Of a stretch of 49,514 nucleotides of DNA, positions 14,636 through 25,456 are shown in pieces. The position numbers were made by a program, and so were the translations under genes. This DNA is from Polyangia bacterium (lineage in GTDB: Bacteria > Myxococcota_A > Polyangia > Polyangiales > Sandaracinaceae). The first letter of the stretch is position 1; every line of letters starts with the position of its first letter. The notes under the pieces are model-generated. The model made no database searches. It had not been told where the DNA came from and saw only the letters and a program-made list of their open reading frames with translations. The stretch spans positions 1-49,514 of the forward strand of contig JAUHXR010000023.1 of NCBI GenBank assembly GCA_030426845.1, read 5' to 3'.

Positions 14636-17227
14636 TCAGGCGTTTTCCGTCTCCTCGGGGTCCCCGTCGGGGGCGCCCTCGGGCCGGACCGCGGCGACCT
14701 TCGCGCGGAGCTCGGTGACCTCCCGGCGGAGCGCGTCGACCTCGTCGGCGAGCGCCGCCACCCGGGGCGGGGTCGACAGGCTGGCCGCGAGGTCCCGGGC
14801 GCTCTCGCGGGCCGCGCGGATCACCCGGCCGTCGAGCTCGCGCTCCTCGAGCCGGCGCAGGATCGGCCCGCCGGCCGGGTCACGGAGGCTCACCATCAGG
14901 CGGGCCACCGCGATGCGCACGTTGGGGTCGTAGCTCCCGAGCTGGGCCTCGGCCGCCTCCCGGATGCGCCGCAAGGTGGGAGGATCGCTCGTGATCTCCC
15001 GGACGTCGCCCAGCGCCGCGACGATGGCCCGGCGGGTGGTGGCGGCGGTGGTCACGTCCTCGAGCGCCCCGAGGAGCGGGGGGATCGCCGCCGGGTCGCG
15101 GAGCTTGACGAGCCCCTCGGCCGCGGCCGAGCAGACCACCTCCCCCCAGCTCCCGCGATCCCCGGCGAGCGAGCGCGTGAGCCGGTCGAGCGCCCGCGGG
15201 TCCCGGGTCGCGCCGAGGGAGCGTCGGAGCGCGGCCTCGACGAGGTAGGAGCGGTCGCCGCGGTCCATCCACGCGACGAGCCGGGTCGCCGCCGCCTCGG
15301 TGCGGAACTCGCCGTAGGCCGCGGCCACCGCCCGCCGGACCCGGGGGTCGGCGTCCGCCTCGCCCGCGGTCAGCGCCTCGAACGCGGCCTCGGTGCGGTG
15401 CTTGCCGAGCGCGCCGGCCGCCTCCGCCCGGCACCCCCAGAAGGAGTCGCCCATGAGCGCCGCCGCGAGGGCCTTCACCGCCCGGGGCTCGTTCCGCTTG
15501 GCCAGCGCGCGCGCCGCGAGCCAGCGGGGTCGCGCCGACGCGGCGTCGTGGAGCTGCCCGGTGAGGAGCGCGGTCGAGAGCTTGAGCTCGATGGTGCCGG
15601 GCGCGCTCATCCGCGGGTCGACCTCGACGTGGGTCGGCGCCGAGGCGGCCTCGAGCGCGAAGGTCTCCTCGCGCCGGGTGAGCTCGAGGACGTGCTCGCG
15701 GCGGCCCTCGGCGGTGACGACGGTGACGGGCACGCGGAGGTGGTAGACGCCGTCGACGCCCTCCCCCGCTCCGGTCTGGGTCTGCCGGACCGTGACGCGG
15801 AGCGCGCCGTCGCCGTGCTCGGCCTCCACGACCAGCTTCGGGTGACCCGGGCGTTCGATCCACTGGTGGATCTGCTCCTCGAGGCTCCGCCCCGTCGCGT
15901 CCTCGAGCGCGCGCAGCAGGTCGCGCGTCTCGACCGAGCCGCCCCGGTGGCGCTCGAGGTAGAAGCCGATCCCCCGCCAGAAGGCCGCGTCGCCGAGGTG
16001 CTCGCGGAGCGCGTGGAGGATGAGCCCGCCCTTCTGGTAGAGGTGCCGGTCGAACAGATCGATCGGGTTGGCGTAGCGCTTCTCCACCACCGCGCGCGCG
16101 TAGCGCCCGTCGTGCTCGGCGAGGTAGAGGTCGAGGTCGCCCTCGAGCGCGTAGAGGTAGTCGTCGCGGCCGTCCGCGTGCTCCTTCCAGACGTGCTCGA
16201 AGTAGGTCGCGAAGCCCTCGTTGAGCCACGCGTGGCTCCAGTCGCGGCACGTGACGAGATCGCCGAACCACTGGTGCGCGAGCTCGTGGGCGACGAGCGA
16301 GTCCATGTCGACGTCGAGCGCGGCCCGCTCGTCGAGGAGCGCGCGCTCGAAGAGCGTGGTGGCGCTGGTGTTCTCCATGCCGCCGAAGATGAAGTCGGCG
16401 ACCACCACCTGGGCGTACTTCTCCCAGGGGAACGGGGTGCCGAGGCGCTCGGCGAAGAGGCGGATCATCTCGGGGGTGCGCCCGAGCGATCGCTCGATCA
16501 TCGCGCCCTTGCCCTTGGGGACGTAGTAGTCGATCGCGAGGCCGCCGAGGTCGTCGTGGGCCTCGTCGAACTCTCCCGCCGCGAGGGTCACGAGGTAGGC
16601 GGGGTGCGGCTCGGACTGCACCCAGCGGAAGCGCGTCGTCTCGGCCTTGGGCTCGCGCTCCGCGAGCACGCCGTTGCCGAGCGCGAACCAGCCGGCCGGC
16701 ACCTCCACGCTCAGATCGGTGCTCATGCGCTGACCGGGGTGGTCCTGGCACGGGAACCAGTGGCGGCCGTCCTGGTCCTGGCACTGGCTCCAGACCTGGA
16801 CGGGCCGATCGGGGCGCGCGTCGTCGGGGCGCGTGAAGTAGAGGCCGCGCCGGGGCGTCGCGCGGTAGCGCACCCGCACGTCGGTCGCGCCGCCGTCGGG
16901 CAGGTCCGACAGGTCGACGCGCAGCCGCTCGCCGTCGTAGGAGTAGGCGGCCCCCTGCCAGCGACCGTCGCTCACCCGCTCGACCGCCTCGAGAGCGAAG
17001 TCGATCGCGTCGAGCTCGGCCCAGCGCGCCTCGGGATCGATGCGGCGCAGGTGCAGCGTCGCGACCCCATCCACCGCGCGCGCGTCCAGATCGAGCGCGA
17101 CCTCGAGGGTCAGCGAGTCGAGCGAGAAGGCCTTGCCCCGCGGCCACCGGGCCGCGTCCTTGGCGAGGCGGAACGGGCGGGCCCCCGTCCCGCGATGAGC
17201 GTGCGCGCACGCGTGACGATGCTGCAT
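14636..17227 (-). CDS. M1-family aminopeptidase with C-terminal HEAT repeats
   Basis: This is a zinc aminopeptidase that removes N-terminal residues from peptides. The order is an N-terminal beta domain, then GGMEN (residues 282-286, a variant of the GAMEN exopeptidase motif), then HELAH with zinc ligands H314, H318 and E337 (LNEGFATYFE). After the catalytic domain, residues about 560-800 form HEAT-like repeats (FEALTAGEADADPRVRRAVAAAYG and similar). A short heptad-like coiled coil near the C-terminus follows (VDALRREVTELRAKVAAV). No signal peptide is seen, so it is probably cytoplasmic. Start ATG 17227 lacks a clear ribosome site and may be off by a few codons. It is divergent from the matrixin gene with a 29-base gap. 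Confidence 0.92.
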   Translation of the reverse strand: MQHRHACAHAHRGTGARPFRLAKDAARWPRGKAFSLDSLTLEVALDLDARAVDGVATLHLRRIDPEARWAELDAIDFALEAVERVSDGRWQGAAYSYDGERLRVDLSDLPDGGATDVRVRYRATPRRGLYFTRPDDARPDRPVQVWSQCQDQDGRHWFPCQDHPGQRMSTDLSVEVPAGWFALGNGVLAEREPKAETTRFRWVQSEPHPAYLVTLAAGEFDEAHDDLGGLAIDYYVPKGKGAMIERSLGRTPEMIRLFAERLGTPFPWEKYAQVVVADFIFGGMENTSATTLFERALLDERAALDVDMDSLVAHELAHQWFGDLVTCRDWSHAWLNEGFATYFEHVWKEHADGRDDYLYALEGDLDLYLAEHDGRYARAVVEKRYANPIDLFDRHLYQKGGLILHALREHLGDAAFWRGIGFYLERHRGGSVETRDLLRALEDATGRSLEEQIHQWIERPGHPKLVVEAEHGDGALRVTVRQTQTGAGEGVDGVYHLRVPVTVVTAEGRREHVLELTRREETFALEAASAPTHVEVDPRMSAPGTIELKLSTALLTGQLHDAASARPRWLAARALAKRNEPRAVKALAAALMGDSFWGCRAEAAGALGKHRTEAAFEALTAGEADADPRVRRAVAAAYGEFRTEAAATRLVAWMDRGDRSYLVEAALRRSLGATRDPRALDRLTRSLAGDRGSWGEVVCSAAAEGLVKLRDPAAIPPLLGALEDVTTAATTRRAIVAALGDVREITSDPPTLRRIREAAEAQLGSYDPNVRIAVARLMVSLRDPAGGPILRRLEERELDGRVIRAARESARDLAASLSTPPRVAALADEVDALRREVTELRAKVAAVRPEGAPDGDPEETENA

Positions 17228-17256
17228 TGCTGCGGTGCTAGCGCAGCGGGCTCAAG

Positions 17257-18756
17257 ATGCGCAAGGCCCGGTCGTTCGTCCTGGGTGTGAAGCGCCCCCG
17301 CGCCGCAGTCCGCGCAGCCCTCTCGTTCGGCCTCCTCGCTCTCGTCCCGGGCGTCGTCCTCGGGGCGGCCGCCCCCGCCGCCGCCTACACGGTGAAGCGC
17401 ACCTCCACCGGCGAGCCCATCCGCTGGAGCGTCGACGCGGTGTCCGTGGAGGTGCACGGCTCGCTCGCCCGCACCATCGGCAACCGGCCGGCGCGCGACG
17501 CGGTCGGCCTGTCGGTCGACGCGTGGCGCGGGCTCGGCGGGCCGGATCTCGTCCTCGCCCGGACCGCGTCCAACCGCGCCTACCAACCCGGTCTGGCCGG
17601 CACGCAGGTGGTGCGGCCGGACGCGTGGCCATACGACCCGCGGCTGCTCGCGGTGACGGCCACGACCTATGACGACTACACCGGACGCGTCCTCGACGCC
17701 GACGTGCTCATCAACCCCGAGGTCGACTTCGCGCTGCTCGCGGAGGGCGAGGCGGAAGACGACGACGTCTACGACCTCGGCGCCGTGCTCACCCACGAGA
17801 TGGGCCACGTGCTCGGGCTCGGCGAGACCGACGCCGATCCGCTCGCGACGATGTGGCCGCGCATCGGGCGCGGCGACACCCACCAGCGCTCGGTGGAGCT
17901 CGACGACGAAGAGGGCGTGAGCGCGGTCTACGCCTCGATCGAGCTCGCGCCCGCGGTCGGCTGCGGCGGCAACACGGTCGCCCGCGGCCCGGGGCCCGGC
18001 GCGCTCACCTGGCTCGTGGCGCTCGGCGTCGCGGCGCTCCTCGGCTGGCTCGCCTGGCGCAAGCGCAACGAGGACGGCCTCCGCCTGCGCGGCGGCGCCC
18101 GGGCAGCTCGATCCCCCGCGGCCGGGGTGGTCTTCGCCGGCGCGGTCGTCCTGCTCGCGCTCCCCACCTGGGCGGGCCGCGCCGACGACGACGCGCCGGC
18201 CGGCGTCCGCTCGGCCCGCGCCTTCGCCGCGCACCGGCGGCCGCCGCGCGAGCGCGCCGCGATGCTCGAGGACGCCCTCCGCGACGACGTCGCGTCGGTC
18301 CGGCGCGCGGCCCTCCTCGGCATCCTCGCCGGCCCCCGCCGCGGCGACGCGGCCCGGGTCGCGCCGCTCCTCGACGACCCCGAGCCGCGGGTCGCGCACC
18401 TCGCCCGCGAGGCCTGGGAGCGCAGCGTCCGCGCCGCGCCCGAGGAGGTCGTCGCCCCGGACGCCCGCTTCGCGCCCTTCGCCGACGGAGTCCGCGCGGT
18501 GACCGCCCGCGGCGTGCGCTGCGAGCAGAGCGACGACGGGATGATCATCACCCGCGTCGACGCGGACGGCGAGACGCTCACCCTGCCCGGCGGGTGCCTG
18601 GACGGGATCTGCCAGCGCTACGGCGAGGCGCTCCTCCCCGGCGAGGGCGACGCGCTCTACGTCGCCGAGGGCGCGGCCGGCGCGTGGGCGTATCGCGCGG
18701 GCGACGTCGCCTACGGCGGCTGGCTCGGGGACGGCCCCGGGGTCCGCGTGCCCTGA
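17257..18756 (+). CDS. Matrixin-like metalloprotease with altered zinc motif and HEAT-like tail
   Basis: The 499-residue product has a signal peptide (hydrophobic core about residues 21-40, AAAPAAA-Y cleavage region). A metzincin-type protease domain follows, with HEMGHVLGLGET at residues 180-191. Two His ligands (H180, H184) and the catalytic Glu are present, but the third ligand position holds Glu190 instead of His. A downstream Met (199) could be the Met-turn. After Cys236 in GCGGN come a hydrophobic helix (about 249-267) and WRKR, resembling a MYXO-CTERM surface-sorting tail but placed internally. A second hydrophobic segment and a HEAT-like region (about 325-400) follow. Whether it is an active protease is uncertain. 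Confidence 0.8.
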   Translation: MRKARSFVLGVKRPRAAVRAALSFGLLALVPGVVLGAAAPAAAYTVKRTSTGEPIRWSVDAVSVEVHGSLARTIGNRPARDAVGLSVDAWRGLGGPDLVLARTASNRAYQPGLAGTQVVRPDAWPYDPRLLAVTATTYDDYTGRVLDADVLINPEVDFALLAEGEAEDDDVYDLGAVLTHEMGHVLGLGETDADPLATMWPRIGRGDTHQRSVELDDEEGVSAVYASIELAPAVGCGGNTVARGPGPGALTWLVALGVAALLGWLAWRKRNEDGLRLRGGARAARSPAAGVVFAGAVVLLALPTWAGRADDDAPAGVRSARAFAAHRRPPRERAAMLEDALRDDVASVRRAALLGILAGPRRGDAARVAPLLDDPEPRVAHLAREAWERSVRAAPEEVVAPDARFAPFADGVRAVTARGVRCEQSDDGMIITRVDADGETLTLPGGCLDGICQRYGEALLPGEGDALYVAEGAAGAWAYRAGDVAYGGWLGDGPGVRVP

Positions 18757-18803
18757 AGGGCCGCCCTGCGGTCGCCGCGGAGGTGTGATAGAGCCGCGCC
18801 TTG

Positions 18804-20468
18804 ATGGCGCGCTCCCGGATCGGCCCGGGCCTCCTCGCGGTGGCCCTCCTCCTCGTGCCCGCGTCGGGCCTGGCTCAGGACCCGCAGGTCGGCGCCGCGG
18901 CGGAGGCCCCCGCGGCCGAGCCCGAGCCCGCCTCCGGCGTCGAGGCGATCGACGCGGCGTTCGGCGACCTGGTCGTGAAGCCGCTCGACGCGGTGCTCTT
19001 CTTCGACCTCGCGTTCTGGGACAACGACGACCCCGCCTACGCGGAGCACCCGGCCGCCGTCCGGTGGCTCGCGCAGGGGGCGCTCGCCGCGTCGGAGCAC
19101 CGCGGCGTCAACCTGCCGTTCATCGTGCTCTGGCTCGTGCTGGGCGCGCTCTTCTTCACTCTGCGCTTCACGTTCATCAACGTGCGCGGCTTCTGGCACG
19201 CCATCCAGATCACCCGCGGCAAGTACGACCGCCACGATCACGAGGGCGAGGTCAGCCACTTCCAGGCGCTCGCGTCGGCGCTCAGCGCGACCGTCGGGCT
19301 CGGCAACATCGCGGGCGTCGCGCTCGCGGTGAGCATGGGCGGGCCGGGCGCCGTCTTCTGGATGGTCGTCGCGGGCTTCCTCGGCATGAGCTCCAAGTTC
19401 GCCGAGTGCACGCTCGGGCAGATGTACCGGACGATGGACGACAAGGGGAACGTCCTCGGCGGGCCGATGCGCTACCTCTCGGGCGGCCTCGCGAAGATCG
19501 GGCGCGCGCGCCTCGGGCGCGGCCTCGCGATCCTCTTCGCGGTGATGTGCATCGGCGGATCCTTCGGCGGCGGCAACATGTTCCAGGCCAACCAGGCCTT
19601 CGCCCAGACCGCGCGCGTGATCCCCTGGTTCGCCGACAAGTCCTGGCTCTTCGGCCTCCTCGTGGCCGCGCTCGTCGGCCTCGTGATCCTCGGCGGCATC
19701 AAGCGCATCGGGCAGGTCGCGGGGACCATCGTTCCGGTGATGTGCGGCGTCTACCTCGTGGCGGGCATCGCCATCCTCGTCGTCCACGCCGACGCGATCC
19801 CGGACGCGTTCGGCAAGATCATCGGCGAGGCGTTCAGCCCGCGCGCGGGCCTCGGCGGCGTCCTCGGCGTGCTCGTGACCGGCTTCCGGCGCGCCGCCTT
19901 CTCGAACGAGGCGGGGATCGGCTCCGCCTCCATCGCGCACAGCGCGGCGACCACCGACGAGCCGGTGAGCGAGGGCCTCGTCGCGCTCCTCGAGCCGTTC
20001 ATCGACACCATCGTGATCTGCACGATGACCGGCCTCGTCGTGGTCGTGACCGGCGAGTACCTCAACACGCCCGAGGCGGGCGACTCGACGATGCGCGGCG
20101 TCCTGATGACCTCCGCCGCGTTCGAGAGCGTGTTCGAGTGGTTCCCCAACGTGCTCGCCGCGGCGGTCTTCCTCTTCGCCTTCTCGACCATGATCAGCTG
20201 GAGCTACTACGGCGAGCGCTCCTTCGTGTACCTCTTCGGCTCCGGGGCATCGGTCGTCTACCGCGTGCTGTTCTTGTGCTTCGTGGTCCTCGGCGCGGTG
20301 CTCAAGCTGGGGAGCGTGCTCGACTTCTCGGACCTGATGGTCCTGGGCATGGCCTTCCCCAACATCCTCGGCATGCTCCTGCTGCAGGGGCAGGTGCACG
20401 AGAAGCTCGCCGACTACTGGCGGCGCTACCAGTCGGGCGCGCTCGAGCCCTCGGCCGACGCAGATTGA
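18804..20468 (+). CDS. Sodium/alanine symporter family protein (AGCS)
   Basis: The 554-residue membrane protein belongs to the amino-acid carrier AlsT/DagA family, which imports alanine or glycine with sodium. Family blocks are ALSATVGLGNIAGVALAV, GPGAVFWMVVAGFLGMSSKF, GGPMRYLSGGL and FRRAAFSNEAGIGSASIAHS, followed by WSYYGERSF. About ten or eleven membrane helices are visible. The N-terminus is extended relative to the roughly 450-residue family norm. It has a signal-peptide-like start ending GLAQDP and then an acidic linker, so the N-terminus may be cleaved. ATG 18804 is preferred to the adjacent TTG 18801. Confidence 0.92.
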   Translation: MARSRIGPGLLAVALLLVPASGLAQDPQVGAAAEAPAAEPEPASGVEAIDAAFGDLVVKPLDAVLFFDLAFWDNDDPAYAEHPAAVRWLAQGALAASEHRGVNLPFIVLWLVLGALFFTLRFTFINVRGFWHAIQITRGKYDRHDHEGEVSHFQALASALSATVGLGNIAGVALAVSMGGPGAVFWMVVAGFLGMSSKFAECTLGQMYRTMDDKGNVLGGPMRYLSGGLAKIGRARLGRGLAILFAVMCIGGSFGGGNMFQANQAFAQTARVIPWFADKSWLFGLLVAALVGLVILGGIKRIGQVAGTIVPVMCGVYLVAGIAILVVHADAIPDAFGKIIGEAFSPRAGLGGVLGVLVTGFRRAAFSNEAGIGSASIAHSAATTDEPVSEGLVALLEPFIDTIVICTMTGLVVVVTGEYLNTPEAGDSTMRGVLMTSAAFESVFEWFPNVLAAAVFLFAFSTMISWSYYGERSFVYLFGSGASVVYRVLFLCFVVLGAVLKLGSVLDFSDLMVLGMAFPNILGMLLLQGQVHEKLADYWRRYQSGALEPSADAD

Positions 20469-20527
20469 GCGAGCACCAGACGCTGCTCGCCAGGGGGTGA
20501 CCTTGACCGGCCGCGCGGCGGCCCGAC

Positions 20528-22418
<1,891 letters not shown>

Positions 22419-22441
<23 letters not shown>

Positions 22442-23339
22442 ACACCGAGCCGCTCGGCGACGCGCCCTGCGCGCTGGGACCCTGCGCGCTGTGACCCTGC
22501 GCGTTGGGACCCTGCGCGTTCGGACCCTGCGCCCCGAGCTCGCGGCTGCGGTGGGTCGCGGTCTCGACCGCGTTAATGAGCGTCGTCCGCAGGCCGCCCT
22601 CCTCGAGGGTGTGGAGGCCCGCGATCGCGGTGCCGCCGGGGCTCGTGACCATGTCCTTGAGCCGGCCGGGGTGCTCGCCCGTCTCGATGAGCAGCTTCGC
22701 CGCGCCCAGCACCGTCTGAGCCGCGAGCTTCTGGGCCGACTCGCGGTGGAGGCCGACCTTCACGCCGGCGTCCGAGAGCGCCTCGATGATGAGGAAGATG
22801 TAGGCCGGCCCCGAGCCCGAGAGGCCGGTGACCGCGTCGAGCGAGCCTTCGTCGAGCACCACCGTGATGCCCACGGAGTCGAAGATGCGCGTCGTGAGCT
22901 CGACGTCGGCGTCGGTCGCGTGCGTGCCGGCCGCGATGGCGGTGGCCCCTGCGTCCACCAGGGCGGGGGTGTTCGGCATGGTGCGCACCACCCGCGCGCC
23001 CTCCGGGAGCGCCCGCTCGATCGTCTCGGCGTGCACGCCAGCCGCGATCGAGATGACGAGCGCGTCCGGCCGCAGCGCCTCGGCCACCCGCGGCAGCACG
23101 CGACCGAAGACCTGCGGCTTGATCGACAGCACCACCACGTCGGCCCACGCGCAGGCCTCCGCGAGGTCGCGCGTCACCCGGATGCCCCGCCGCTCGGCGA
23201 GCTCTTCCAGGCGCGGCGCCCGGACGTCCACCGCGGTGATGTCCGACGGCGCGCACGCCCCGGCGCGCAGCAGGCCGTCGATGAGCGCGCCGGCCATGTT
23301 GCCGGCGCCGAGGAACGCGATCTTCTTTCCGACGGTCAT
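22419..23339 (-). CDS. proC: Pyrroline-5-carboxylate reductase with repeat tail
   Basis: This enzyme catalyses the last step of proline synthesis, reducing pyrroline-5-carboxylate with NAD(P)H. The Rossmann start is KIAFLGAGNMAGALIDG. The C-terminal dimerisation domain has SGSGPAYIFLIIEALSDAG and the family signature around VTSPGGTAIAGLHTLEEGG. The core ends at about residue 267. It is followed by a roughly 39-residue tail of AQGPN-type pentapeptides encoded by a 15-bp tandem repeat and then by antisense sequence of the kinase gene. The tail is unlikely to be part of the enzyme fold. The product is 306 residues; the family norm is about 270. Confidence 0.95.
22465..22539 (-). repeat. 15-bp tandem repeat encoding the ProC tail
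   Basis: Four near-identical units of the CCCTGCGCGCTGGGA type (plus strand, starting at 22465, 22480, 22495 and 22510) are followed by one degenerate copy. On the minus strand they encode five-residue AQG repeats at the end of ProC. Confidence 0.9.
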
Positions 23340-23468
23340 CGGTGCTCCTCGCGCCCGGACGGCCGGGCGCGGCTTCGAGGCGACGCAGACCCGCGCTGCC
23401 GGGCCCGGGCCGCCTCAGGGACGTGCGTGGTGGGTTTCGTGGGTGGTGGGCCTCGAACGCGCGGGCGC

Positions 23469-25232
23469 TCAGACCCCCGAGCTGCAGGTGCCGTCGACGC
23501 AGAGCAGCGCGCCGCAGCAGTCCGTGAGGTTGACGCAGGACTCGCCCGACTCGCGGCACTGGCAGGTCTCGTCCTCACCGCACGGCATGTCGCCGCAGCA
23601 GTCGCTGTCTGCGCGGCAGCGGTTGCCGCCGCCGGCGCAGCAGACGGTCGGGCCCATGTCGACCTGCCGCCGGCACGAGAGCCCGCCGCAGCAGGGGCTC
23701 GGGGTGGCGGTGTCGCAGGTCTCCGTCTCGCGCGCGCAGCCGGTGCCGTCCGCGCAGGCGCCCGCGACGCAGATGAAGTTGTCGCCGCAGCACTCGACGT
23801 CGCGGTCGCAGAGCCCGCGGTCGCCCACGCACTCGCACTCGCCGTCCTGGCAGCGCATGCGGCCGCAGCAGTCGCCGTCGTCCGTGCACGACGTGGATCC
23901 GCCCGAGCAGCACTGCTCGACCGGCGGGGCCATCGGCTCGGTGCGGGTCGCGCTGCACGCGAGCCCGGCGCAGCACTCGGACGGCGCGGAGCAAGCCTCG
24001 GTGACGTCCTTGCACATCGTCGTGTCGGCGCGGCACTGGAACGTCTGGCAGGTGAGCCCGTCGCAGCACTCGCTCGAGGTGATGCAGAAGCTGCCCTCGT
24101 TCGAGCACGCGCAGCTCCCGCCGTTGCAGCGCGTCAGGCCGCAGCAGTCGAGCGAGTTCGTGCAGCTCCCGCCGTCGCCCATGCAGCAGCGCGGGATGAG
24201 CGGGGACGGCCGGCAGACCGAGCCCTCGCAGCACTCCTGCCCGGGCACGATGCCCCCGAGGAGGCAGGTCAGGCTGGGCCCGCGGCAGGTCGAGCAGCTG
24301 CCGAACTGACAGTGCAGCTCACCCGCGCACTCGCCCTCGGTGCCGCCCAGGTCGCAGCACATCGCCATGTCGGTGCCGCAGCCGTCGGGGGGCGTCGAGC
24401 AGATGCCGCTCGGCATCATCCGCCGGTCGCAGACCAGGCCCGCGTCGCACGTCCCGCGGGGGCTGCAGGGCGCGCCCTCGAAGCCGGTGTCGGTCGGGCG
24501 CAGGCACACCTCGCCGATGCACACGAGCCCGCCCTCGCAGTCGGTGAGCGCGCCCGTCGCGTCGGGGCAGCACGCGTTGTCGACCCGTCCGCACGCGGTC
24601 TCGGGATCGATGTTGCGGCAGGTGCCGGTCGTGACGTCGCAGCCGAGCGAGCCGACACACGGGGTCGAGCCGTCGCAGCAGGCCATGTCCTCCGAGCCGC
24701 AGCCGGTGCAGGTGCCCTCGTCGCAGACCAGGCCGGAGCGGCAGACGAAGCCGGTGCAGCACGTGCCGCCCGCGCCTCCGCAGCCCTCCTCGCCCGGCAG
24801 GTCGGTGTCCGGGTTCGCGCAGGCGCCCTCGTGGCAGACGAGGCCCGTGCAGCAGTCCGCCGAGCCCCCGCAGGCGGCGCCGCGCGGCGCGCAGCAGGTC
24901 CCCGAGTCGCACGACAGGCCGCGGCAGCAGTCCGCCGAGCGCTCGCACCGGGCCCCGCCGCCGGCCGCGACGCAGCACACGTCGCCCGCGCCACAGTCGA
25001 GGCCCAGCTCGCAGACGCGCCCGGGGCAGCAGCTCGCGCTCGACCCTCCGCACCGGGTCCCCGGCGGCGGCGTCGAGCCGTCGTCGCGCACCGCGCCGTC
25101 CATCCCCGCGTCGTCGTCGCCGCCGGGGTTGTCGGCGCAGCCGGGCACCGCGAGGGCGCCGAGGGCCAGGCCGCCGAGCAACGCGAAGGCCAGGCCGAAC
25201 CGGCGGGGCCGAGCCCCTGAAAGCAATCGCAT
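23469..25232 (-). CDS. Cysteine-rich repeat lipoprotein
   Basis: The 587-residue product has a signal sequence ending AVPGC (lipobox Cys at about residue 32), followed by an acidic spacer (GGDDDAGMDG). The rest is a tandem series of a dozen or so cysteine-rich modules with the pattern CC.G..C..G.C, for example SADCCRGLSCDSGTC, SADCCTGLVCHEGAC and DGDCCGRMRCQDGEC. This resembles Dickkopf-type small disulfide domains. Many disulfides imply an extracytoplasmic, probably cell-surface, location. No enzymatic motif is visible; binding or adhesion is a guess. The upstream intergenic region is rich in palindromes. Confidence 0.88.
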   Translation of the reverse strand: MRLLSGARPRRFGLAFALLGGLALGALAVPGCADNPGGDDDAGMDGAVRDDGSTPPPGTRCGGSSASCCPGRVCELGLDCGAGDVCCVAAGGGARCERSADCCRGLSCDSGTCCAPRGAACGGSADCCTGLVCHEGACANPDTDLPGEEGCGGAGGTCCTGFVCRSGLVCDEGTCTGCGSEDMACCDGSTPCVGSLGCDVTTGTCRNIDPETACGRVDNACCPDATGALTDCEGGLVCIGEVCLRPTDTGFEGAPCSPRGTCDAGLVCDRRMMPSGICSTPPDGCGTDMAMCCDLGGTEGECAGELHCQFGSCSTCRGPSLTCLLGGIVPGQECCEGSVCRPSPLIPRCCMGDGGSCTNSLDCCGLTRCNGGSCACSNEGSFCITSSECCDGLTCQTFQCRADTTMCKDVTEACSAPSECCAGLACSATRTEPMAPPVEQCCSGGSTSCTDDGDCCGRMRCQDGECECVGDRGLCDRDVECCGDNFICVAGACADGTGCARETETCDTATPSPCCGGLSCRRQVDMGPTVCCAGGGNRCRADSDCCGDMPCGEDETCQCRESGESCVNLTDCCGALLCVDGTCSSGV

Positions 25233-25241
25233 GGGTTCATG

Positions 25242-25452
25242 CTAGACCCTCCCGGCGGAGATCGCGATGGTTTCAGCGTGAGGCATCGGCTTCGAGATTG
25301 GCGTCGCGCGAGCCGAGGCGATGTCGCGTATCGTCGAGGCAGGCTCGGCGCCGAGATCGGCGCCAAAGACCGCGAGCAGACCGTCGCGATCACTGTCGGG
25401 AGGGTCTAGACCCTCCGACCGGAGATCGCGATGGCTTCAGCGTGGAACACCG
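25242..25452. promoter_or_regulatory. Palindrome-rich divergent regulatory region with a duplicated ~47-bp segment
   Basis: Two direct copies beginning CTAGACCCTCC (25242 and 25406, 164 bp apart) share about 85 percent identity over 47 bp. The shared core includes CGGAGATCGCGATGG. The second copy starts within a perfect 18-bp palindrome, GGAGGGTCTAGACCCTCC (25399-25416). Between the copies, GGCGCCGA-GA-TCGGCGCC (25347-25364) is another perfect inverted repeat. The copies lie upstream of the divergent lipoprotein (25232) and the plus-strand gene (25457). Operator sites are a reasonable inference; no binding protein can be named. Confidence 0.6.
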
Positions 25453-25456
25453 GGCG

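Noticed and set aside
22491-25220. 909-residue plus-strand frame opposite proC and the cysteine-rich gene
   Set aside because: The real genes on the other strand have recognised motifs; this frame is Ala/Arg/Val low-complexity.
25278-25409. 43-codon frame in the divergent intergenic region
   Set aside because: It coincides with the duplicated segment and ends in its palindrome. There is no ribosome site or recognisable product, so it is noted in the finding but not annotated as a gene.
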